Both the position numbers and the translations under genes were made by a program. Of a stretch of 64,000 bases of DNA, positions 59,095 through 64,000 are shown in pieces (the first letter of the stretch is position 1; each line of letters opens with the position of its first letter). The notes below the pieces were generated by a model, which searched no databases, was not told the DNA's origin, and worked only from the letters and a program-made list of their open reading frames with translations. The stretch comes from Naumannella halotolerans (GTDB taxonomy: Bacteria; Actinomycetota; Actinomycetes; Propionibacteriales; Propionibacteriaceae): assembly GCF_004364645.1 (NCBI RefSeq), contig NZ_SOAW01000001.1, positions 1,984,001 through 2,048,000 on the forward strand. Direction: 5' to 3'.

Positions 59095-59175
59095 GGAGAA
59101 CGACGGCCCACGCCGCTCAAACCGCCGATTTGGGGCACAGATGCGGACGAATCTGCTGGCGAGCCGTCACTATCC
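59095..59175. repeat. Intergenic repeat element, copy G
   Basis: 81 bp from GGAGAACGACGG to CCGTCACTATCC; central region diverged (GATTTGGGGCACAGAT). Confidence 0.8.
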
Positions 59176-59337
59176 ACGATGCAGCCGAGGCGATGAGGTG
59201 ATCGGGGTGGTGCGAGCGCAATCCCTCCGCCAGCCAAGCACCCCAAGCCCGCAGCCAAGTCCGTCGGCACCGACGACCGCTGCGCGACGATCACGGGTTC
59301 GCCCAATCCAGTGCCGCGCCACTCGAGCACGCACCAC

Positions 59338-59460
59338 CACGCCCAACACGCAACTCCGCGCCCCAAGAAGCAACGCCGCGCTCGGGCACGCGGCTCCACG
59401 CCCAACACGCAACTCCACGCCCAACACGCAACTCCGCGCTCGGGCACGCGACTCCACGCT
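59338..59460. repeat. Compound tandem repeat (19-bp unit within a larger unit)
   Basis: CACGCCCAACACGCAACTC occurs at 59338, 59397 and 59416 (the last two adjacent). A second block GCGCTCGGGCACGCG is present at about 59378 and 59437. Confidence 0.8.
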
Positions 59461-59585
59461 CCGACGGGCAACTGCGCCCCGATACCACGGGGGCCGCGCT
59501 CGGAATGTTGCGGCGCCGCGCTCCGGTGCGGGTCGACAGGCTTCGCTTTCGGGGTTCGGGCGCTGGTCGCCTAATCTGATCGGCG

Positions 59586-60308
59586 ATGAAACCCGAGGCC
59601 GCACCCGACCACCGCCGCGAGGTGGTCTCCTTCGTTCGCCAGCGAGCGAGGATGACACCTGCCCAGCAGCGGGCCTGGTCCGACTTTGGTCCGCGCTACC
59701 TGCTCGAGGTCCCTCACGGGATCGGGCACGGTGAACTCGCCGCCACCGAGCCGCTGGACACCGCCGCTGCCTTCGGGCGGGAGGGCGAGTTGATCGTCGA
59801 GATCGGCTCCGGCGCCGGCGACTCCTTGGTCGCCATGGCTGCCGAACGACCCGATGCCGACATCCTGGCCTTCGAAGTGTTCCAGCCGGGCATCGCCGCC
59901 ACCATGATCAAGTTGGACGCCGCCGGGGTGGACAATGTCCGCATCATCGAAGGCAACGGCGTGCACGGCCTTCGACAGCTTTTCCCCGAGGGCTCCCTGT
60001 TCGGCATCTGGGTCTTCTTCCCCGATCCGTGGCCGAAGACCAAGCACCACAAGCGCAGGTTGATCAACAGCAACTTCGCCACCTTGGCCGCATCCCGGCT
60101 GGCCCCGAACGGTGAGTTGCTCTGTGCCACCGACTGGGCGCCCTACGCCGCCCAGATGCGGAAGGTGCTGGACGCCGAACCGCTGTTGATCAACGACCAT
60201 CCCGGCAGTTGGGCACCCCGGCCCGCAGGTCGCCCGATCACCCGGTTCGAGGGTCGCGGGGAACGCGCCGGCCGAGACATCCACGACCTGTCGTACCGAC
60301 GTCGATGA
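59586..60308 (+). CDS. trmB: tRNA (guanine-N7)-methyltransferase
   Basis: A 240-aa methyltransferase forming m7G46 in tRNA. The SAM loop is IVEIGSGAGDSLVAMA; the catalytic and tRNA-binding motif FFPDPWPKTKHHKRRLINSNF is diagnostic. ATG 59586 lies eight bases after a TAATCT -10 box, suggesting leaderless translation. Its TGA overlaps the ATG of a small repeat-peptide ORF; truA follows. Confidence 0.95.
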   Translation: MKPEAAPDHRREVVSFVRQRARMTPAQQRAWSDFGPRYLLEVPHGIGHGELAATEPLDTAAAFGREGELIVEIGSGAGDSLVAMAAERPDADILAFEVFQPGIAATMIKLDAAGVDNVRIIEGNGVHGLRQLFPEGSLFGIWVFFPDPWPKTKHHKRRLINSNFATLAASRLAPNGELLCATDWAPYAAQMRKVLDAEPLLINDHPGSWAPRPAGRPITRFEGRGERAGRDIHDLSYRRR

Positions 60309-60553
60309 TCGGTTGCCTGAGGCCGATGATCGGTCGCACGACAACCGACGAGCCGTCCCATGACACCCACGAGCCGTCACACGGCACCCACGCCCTGTCG
60401 CACGACACCCACGCCCTGTCGCACGACAACGACGCCCTGTCGCACGACAACGACGCCCTGCCGCACGACAACGACGCCCTGCCGCACGACAACGACGCCC
60501 TGCCGCACGACACCAACGAGATTGCGGCAATGATCAGGGGAAAGCGGCCATGA
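60305..60553 (+). CDS. Putative heptapeptide-repeat small protein between trmB and truA
   Basis: An 82-codon frame whose ATG overlaps the trmB stop (ATGA) and whose TGA overlaps the truA ATG (ATGA). After MIGCLRPMIGRTT come eight 7-residue units (DEPSHDT, HEPSHGT, HALSHDT, HALSHDN, DALSHDN, then DALPHDN twice and DALPHDT), then NEIAAMIRGKRP. Each unit has a His-Asp pair, which could bind metal. No ribosome site is needed if coupled. The array could equally be a non-coding minisatellite that happens to be in frame, so confidence is moderate. Confidence 0.45.
   Translation: MIGCLRPMIGRTTTDEPSHDTHEPSHGTHALSHDTHALSHDNDALSHDNDALPHDNDALPHDNDALPHDTNEIAAMIRGKRP
60347..60514 (+). repeat. Eight exact 21-bp tandem units
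   Basis: Units at 60347, 60368, 60389, 60410, 60431, 60452, 60473 and 60494, type GACGCCCTGCCGCACGACAAC. Similarity rises from left to right; units 6 and 7 are identical. Confidence 0.95.
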
Positions 60554-61362
60554 GGTTCCGAATCGACCTGGCCTATGACGGCACCGATTTCTCCGGGTGG
60601 GCGAGCCAACCCGGACTGCGGACCGTCCAGGGCGAACTCGAGACCTGGCTTCCGCGCGTACTGCGACTGGCCGGCCCCACCCCGCTGACGGTGGCCGGGC
60701 GCACCGATGCCGGAGTCCACGCCAAAGGGCAGGTCGCCCATGTCGAGCTCCCCGACGAGACCAATCCCTCGGTGCTCACCCGGCGCCTGCAGCGTGTACT
60801 CCCCGCCGACCTCACCATCTGGTCGATCGGCCCGGCGCCCCCGGGATTCGACGCCCGCTTCTCGGCGATCTGGCGACGCTACTGCTACCGGTTGACCGAT
60901 CGGCCACTCGATCCGCTGCAGCGCCACCAGGTCACCGTGGTACGCGAACCGCTGGACCTGCCGGCAATGAACGCGGCCGGGCAGAGCCTGCTCGGTCTGC
61001 GCGACTTCGCACCGTTCTGCCGCCGCCGCGAAGGGGCGAGCACCATCCGTACCCTGACCGAGCTCAGCGCCAGCCGGACCGAGACCGGTGTGGTCGAGCT
61101 GACCGTCCGTGCCGACGCGTTCTGCCACTCGATGGTCCGCTCGCTGACCGGTGCGCTGGTCGCAGTGGGCCAGGGACGTCGCGATCTGACCTGGCTGTCG
61201 GAGGTGGCGGCCAGTCCGCTTCGCCCTTCCTCCATCCAGGTGATGGCGGCCGGTGGGCTGACCTTGGAGGAGGTCGGCTACCCGCCTGCCGCCGACCTCG
61301 CCGACCGGGCCGAGACAGCCCGGGCGCGTCGCGACCCGAGGGAACTGAACTGTCATGGCTGA
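60550..61362 (+). CDS. truA: tRNA pseudouridine(38-40) synthase
   Basis: A 270-aa TruA: RIDLAYDGTDFSGWASQPG, catalytic Asp in GRTDAGVHAKGQVAHVEL, and FCHSMVRSLTGALVAVGQG. It modifies U38-40 of the anticodon arm. ATG 60550 has a GGGGAAAG ribosome site and overlaps both the upstream ORF and, at its 3' end by 8 bp, the next methyltransferase gene. Another tRNA-modification gene (trmB) is just upstream. Confidence 0.95.
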   Translation: MRFRIDLAYDGTDFSGWASQPGLRTVQGELETWLPRVLRLAGPTPLTVAGRTDAGVHAKGQVAHVELPDETNPSVLTRRLQRVLPADLTIWSIGPAPPGFDARFSAIWRRYCYRLTDRPLDPLQRHQVTVVREPLDLPAMNAAGQSLLGLRDFAPFCRRREGASTIRTLTELSASRTETGVVELTVRADAFCHSMVRSLTGALVAVGQGRRDLTWLSEVAASPLRPSSIQVMAAGGLTLEEVGYPPAADLADRAETARARRDPRELNCHG

Positions 61363-61951
61363 CCACTACTTCCACACCCCCGACGGCCCGATCCGCACCC
61401 GCGAGGTGACGACCACGATCTTCGGCCACGACCTCAGCTTCACCACCGCGAACGGCGTCTACTCCGGTGCCGGGCTGGATCCGGGTACGGCGATCCTGCT
61501 CCGCGAGTCCGCCCCACCCACCTCCGGACGGATTCTCGATCTCGGTTGCGGTTGGGGGCCGATCGCGATCGGCCTGGCGGTCGCCTCGAAGCAGGTACGG
61601 GTCGATGCCGTCGACGTGAACGAACGGGCCCTGGAGTTGTGCCGGTTGAACGCCGAGCGAGCCGGGGTCGCCGAGCGGGTACCGGCGATGCTTCCCGACC
61701 AGGTCGCCGACACCGCAACCTATGACGAGATCTGGTCGAATCCGCCGATCCGGATCGGCAAACCGGCCCTGCACGAGCTGTTGCTGCACTGGCTGCCCCG
61801 ACTGGCCCCGACCGGCAGCGCGAGGCTGGTCGTCGGTAAGAACCTCGGTGCCGACTCCCTGCAACGCTGGTTGATCGACCAGGGTTACCCGGCCGAACGG
61901 ACGGCCAGCGCCAAGGGCTTCCGGGTCATCCGGGTCCTACCCGGCGGTTGA
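61355..61951 (+). CDS. RsmC/RlmG-like class I methyltransferase
   Basis: A 198-aa protein, HYFHTPDGPIRTREV, then VYSGAGLDPGTAILL, SAM loop ILDLGCGWGPIAIGLAV and NPPIRIGKPALHELL. The NPP(I/F)R motif marks N6/N2 base methyltransferases of the RsmC type acting on rRNA guanine; only the C-terminal half of E. coli RsmC is represented, as usual in actinobacteria. It overlaps truA by 8 bp, so an RNA-modification operon is likely. Confidence 0.88.
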   Translation: MADHYFHTPDGPIRTREVTTTIFGHDLSFTTANGVYSGAGLDPGTAILLRESAPPTSGRILDLGCGWGPIAIGLAVASKQVRVDAVDVNERALELCRLNAERAGVAERVPAMLPDQVADTATYDEIWSNPPIRIGKPALHELLLHWLPRLAPTGSARLVVGKNLGADSLQRWLIDQGYPAERTASAKGFRVIRVLPGG

Positions 61952-62051
61952 ACGCAGCACACCCACCATTCAGCCCTTTGCGGGCGCTCGGTAGAATCGG
62001 CGACGAAGGGCAACGCAAACCGTGCGTCCCATTTCGCGGAAGGACGACCCC

Positions 62052-62258
62052 ATGGCCATTGGAGATCGCATCGAGAACGCTGCCGAGAAGGTGGCAGGCA
62101 AGGTGAAGGAAGGCGTCGGCAAGCTGACCGACGACGAGCGTCTCAAGACCGAGGGCAAGACCGATCAGGGCAAGGCCGAGGTCAAGGACTTCGGTGAGGA
62201 CGTCAAGGACCGCGCAGCGGGCGTCGCCGATTCCTTCAGCGACAACGACAAGAAGTGA
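62052..62258 (+). CDS. CsbD-family stress protein
   Basis: A 68-aa Lys/Glu-rich protein, MAIGDRIENAAEKVAGKVKEGVGKL...DQGKAEVKDFGEDVKD, the hydrophilic CsbD-like repeat. Members are induced by general stress in many bacteria; the molecular role is unknown. AAGGA lies eight bases before ATG 62052. Flanked by a strong terminator, so monocistronic. Confidence 0.9.
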   Translation: MAIGDRIENAAEKVAGKVKEGVGKLTDDERLKTEGKTDQGKAEVKDFGEDVKDRAAGVADSFSDNDKK

Positions 62259-62271
62259 GCTGATCACTCGC

Positions 62272-62308
62272 CACAACGGCCGCCGACCTGGTGTCGGCGG
62301 CCGTTGTG
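62272..62308 (+). terminator. Terminator after csbD-like gene
   Basis: A 16-bp perfect stem (62272-62287 with 62293-62308), loop CTGGT. Confidence 0.87.
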
Positions 62309-62389
62309 CGTCTGCGCTGCGGCATTCGGCCGCCGAACTCGTGGCGTAGTGTGTGCCGCGTCCTGTCCGATGTCTCCCCGAGGTTGTCG

Positions 62390-63553
62390 ATGTCGTCCCT
62401 GCGCGCCGCTTTCCGTTGGCCGATCGCCCTGCTGCTGTCCTCACTGTTCTTCATCGCCCCGACCTTCCGTGCCCTTGCCGAACCGATCACCACCGGTCCG
62501 GTACCGGCGGCGGTCTGGATGCAGGACAATCTCGACGCCGCCGAGGGTGATCCGTCGTTGTTGATCGATGTCGCCCTGGGGATGATCGCGGCCGGCCAGC
62601 ACGATCAGGCCGATCCGATCCGGGAACAGGTGCTCGCACAGGCCGCCGAGCTCGATCCGGCCGTGATCGCCAAACTGATCGTGCTGGTACGGATCGGCGG
62701 CGAGGATCCGACGACCGCCGGTGATGTCGATCTTGTCCAGCTGTTGGCCGACGGCACCAGCGTCGACGGTCAGGTGGGTGAGTATGCGTCGGCCTTCGGG
62801 CAGTCCTGGGCGATCCTCGCCCACAACTGGATCGGCGAGGACGTACCGCAGCCGGTGCTGGACACCCTGCTCGGTTTCGTCGATCCGGAGGGTTCGGGCG
62901 CCTTCGGTTTCGACGACGGCAGCGGATTCACCGCCGATGTCGACAGCACGGCGATGGCGGTGATGGCCCTGTCCGGTGCCGGCAATGCGCCCAGTGAGGT
63001 GCAGTCCGAGGCGATCGACTGGTTGGAGTCGCAACAGGCCGAGGACGGCAGCTTCCCCGGTTACGCCCAGGTGAACTCGACTGGTCTGGCCGCCGGTGCG
63101 CTGGGCGACCTCGGCCGGGACATCGGCAGTGCCCAGGAGTGGTTGGAATCACAACAGGATTCCGACGGCGGCCTGCCCGCCGAGAGCGACGGGCCGTCCG
63201 ATCTGCGCGCGACCAGCCAAGGTGTCCTCGGCCTGGCCGGAGTGGGGTACGCGACCCTCGGCGCGAGCCGTGGATCCGATCTCGGTGGCGAGGTCAGCAC
63301 CTCGGACATGGAGTCCGCGGAGGGCGTCGGCTTCAGCCCCGCGTTGGTGGTCGGGATCGCCGTCGCGATCGGCGCCTCCGTACTCACCGCGGGCTTCCTG
63401 CTCACGCGTCGCCCCAAATCCGGCTACGCCGAGGATCCCGATGCCGAGGGACCTGCGGGGGCCGCCGCGCCGAGTGAAGCTGATCATCGCAAGGGTACGC
63501 AGGCGCCTTCGGGCGAGCCCGAGGACGGTCCGTCCGAGGACCGACCCCACTGA
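62390..63553 (+). CDS. Exported, membrane-anchored prenyltransferase-repeat protein
   Basis: A 387-aa protein: signal peptide MSSLRAAFRWPIALLLSSLFFIAPTFRALA, an alpha-helical domain with squalene-cyclase/prenyltransferase-like repeats (SGAFGFDDGSGFTADVDSTAMAVMAL, AIDWLESQQAEDGSFPGY, AQEWLESQQDSDGGLP), then a C-terminal helix (SPALVVGIAVAIGASVLTAGFLL) and an acidic cytoplasmic tail. The fold is shared with cobalamin carriers and terpene cyclases; surface ligand binding is plausible, the ligand unknown. ATG 62390 has GAGG six bases upstream. Confidence 0.8.
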   Translation: MSSLRAAFRWPIALLLSSLFFIAPTFRALAEPITTGPVPAAVWMQDNLDAAEGDPSLLIDVALGMIAAGQHDQADPIREQVLAQAAELDPAVIAKLIVLVRIGGEDPTTAGDVDLVQLLADGTSVDGQVGEYASAFGQSWAILAHNWIGEDVPQPVLDTLLGFVDPEGSGAFGFDDGSGFTADVDSTAMAVMALSGAGNAPSEVQSEAIDWLESQQAEDGSFPGYAQVNSTGLAAGALGDLGRDIGSAQEWLESQQDSDGGLPAESDGPSDLRATSQGVLGLAGVGYATLGASRGSDLGGEVSTSDMESAEGVGFSPALVVGIAVAIGASVLTAGFLLTRRPKSGYAEDPDAEGPAGAAAPSEADHRKGTQAPSGEPEDGPSEDRPH

Positions 63554-63591
63554 CACACAAGCTTGACCGGCGCCTAAGCTGGACGGGTCAG

Positions 63592-63608
63592 GAGTTGAAC
63601 AACAACTC
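63592..63608 (+). promoter_or_regulatory. Small hairpin in the sodA leader
   Basis: GAGTTG-AACAA-CAACTC, perfect 6-bp stem about 55 bp before the sodA ATG. Could be an operator or mRNA structure; role unknown. Confidence 0.4.
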
Positions 63609-63662
63609 TGCTGATCGTGTCCATGAGGGTCCGATCAGGGCTCAACAGAAGAGGGAGAAATC

Positions 63663-64000
63663 ATGACCTACGAACTTCCCGACCTGCCCTACGACTACGG
63701 CGCACTCGAACCGCACATCTCGGCGAAGATCATGGAACTGCACCATGACAAGCACCATGCGACCTACGTCAAGGGCGCCAACACTGCGCTCGAGAAGCTC
63801 GACGCCGCCCGCGAGGCGGGTGACTACGCGACCATCAACCAGCTCACCACGGATCTGGCATTCAACCTCGGTGGTCACGTCAATCACTCGATCTTCTGGA
63901 ACAACCTGTCCCCGGACGGCCCGGATCGCCCGGTGGGCAACCTCGAGGTGGCGATCGACGAGTTCTACGGTTCCTTCGCCGACTTCCAGGCCGCGTTCAC
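63663..64000 (+). CDS. sodA: Superoxide dismutase (Fe/Mn type), 5' part
   Basis: The first 112 codons of a Fe/Mn SOD: YELPDLPYDYGALEPHISAKIMELHHDKHHATYV, with metal His in the HHDKHH region and GGHVNHSIFWNNLSP. It converts superoxide to oxygen and hydrogen peroxide in the cytosol. GGGAG lies five to six bases before ATG 63663. The remaining metal ligands (DxWEH) are outside the window; Mn versus Fe cannot be decided. Confidence 0.95.
   Translation, partial: MTYELPDLPYDYGALEPHISAKIMELHHDKHHATYVKGANTALEKLDAAREAGDYATINQLTTDLAFNLGGHVNHSIFWNNLSPDGPDRPVGNLEVAIDEFYGSFADFQAAF

Larger units (their letters stand above)
58493..59175. repeat. Three large direct repeats of 170-183 bp
   Basis: Units 58493-58675 and 58785-58966 are roughly nine-tenths identical; 59005-59175 is more diverged. 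Each unit begins GTCAC(A/G)CC; the first two hold GATCAGG/CCTGATC and CTGGACCA/TGGTCCAG hairpins, and each ends with one copy of the 80-bp element. The sequence between units is unrelated. Confidence 0.88.
58080..59585. other. 1.5-kb gene-free, repeat-filled gap
   Basis: All reading frames here are open on both strands for long stretches, a GC artefact, but none has a ribosome site or a recognisable family. The content is repeats: a 15-bp array, four copies of the 80-bp element, larger 170-183-bp units around three of them, and a 19-bp array. A TAATCT box at 59573-59578 just before trmB suggests a leaderless trmB transcript. Confidence 0.6.

Noticed and set aside
58200-59585. Long open frames on both strands in the gltA-trmB gap
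   Set aside because: They are GC artefacts through repeated DNA: no ribosome sites, no recognisable domains, Arg/Pro-rich peptides, and all frames of the repeats are open.
60238-61356. Long reverse-strand frame covering truA and the 21-bp array
   Set aside because: It is antisense to truA, whose motifs are unambiguous; openness reflects GC bias.

Overview
The window is high-GC DNA with strongly G/C-biased third codon positions, tightly packed genes and many 4-bp ATGA/GTGA overlaps. GuaB3, PspC-type sensors, a mannan-type GT-C mannosyltransferase, CIRCE-controlled groESL with a His-ending GroEL, and the order rplM-rpsI-glmM-coaA-glmS-acpS-nnrD-alr-tsaEB-rimI-tsaD-groESL-guaB all point to an actinomycete chromosome. 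A member of the Propionibacteriales is my best guess (inference). No rRNA, tRNA or CRISPR array was seen.

Layout. 0-6.7 kb: sucC 5' part (cut by the window edge), a secreted M23 peptidase, a small hypothetical gene, helicase pcrA, a phospholipase-D-like enzyme. 6.7-11.9 kb: two small membrane proteins, then an envelope-stress locus: response regulator and PspC-fused histidine kinase facing a PspC/LiaF-like protein, a 58-aa membrane protein and a short PspC protein. 11.9-19 kb: guaA, cysK-cysE (with a 13-codon leader ORF), a Phd/Doc-like toxin-antitoxin pair, chorismate mutase, guaB3 and guaB. 19-26 kb: ArsR-SulP, an aldehyde dehydrogenase/SDR pair, a mannosyltransferase and an epimerase-like protein. 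26-35.5 kb: groESL with two CIRCE boxes, a THUMP-like methyltransferase, a TauE/SafE permease, Fur, three TadE/TadG-like proteins, and the t6A operon tsaE(GNAT fusion)-tsaB-rimI-tsaD. 35.5-45.3 kb: TetR regulator, GT4 mannosyltransferase, hydrolase, alr, nnrD, acpS, glmS, and an NgcE-like GlcNAc-binding lipoprotein. 45.3-48.2 kb: accessory gap with an ISL3-family element and 79-bp repeats. 48.2-56.2 kb: coaA, a DUF559 protein, two exported proteins of atypical composition, glmM, rpsI, rplM, an MHS-type transporter. 56.7-64 kb: citrate synthase, a 1.5-kb repeat-filled gap, trmB, a repeat-peptide ORF, truA, an RsmC-like methyltransferase, a CsbD protein, an exported prenyltransferase-repeat protein, and the start of sodA.

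The most unusual content is non-coding. Seven copies of one roughly 80-bp element with 12-bp inverted ends (GGARAACGACGG / CCGTCRYTTTCC) lie in two gene-free stretches. One copy is split by the ISL3 element, whose 24-bp terminal repeats are perfect and whose 8-bp target duplication GGAAAACG is the end of the repeat itself. Separately, many gaps carry short tandem arrays (unit 14-22 bp, mostly 4-8 copies) that are unrelated in sequence. One 21-bp array lies in frame in an 82-codon ORF that overlaps both trmB and truA by ATGA junctions.

Functionally the backbone joins cell-wall precursor supply (glmM, glmS, alr, M23 peptidase), purine synthesis (guaA, guaB, guaB3), translation and tRNA modification (rplM, rpsI, tsa genes, trmB, truA), sulfur metabolism (cysK, cysE, SulP, TauE/SafE) and stress handling (groESL, Fur, CsbD, GlsB-like protein, PspC system, sodA).
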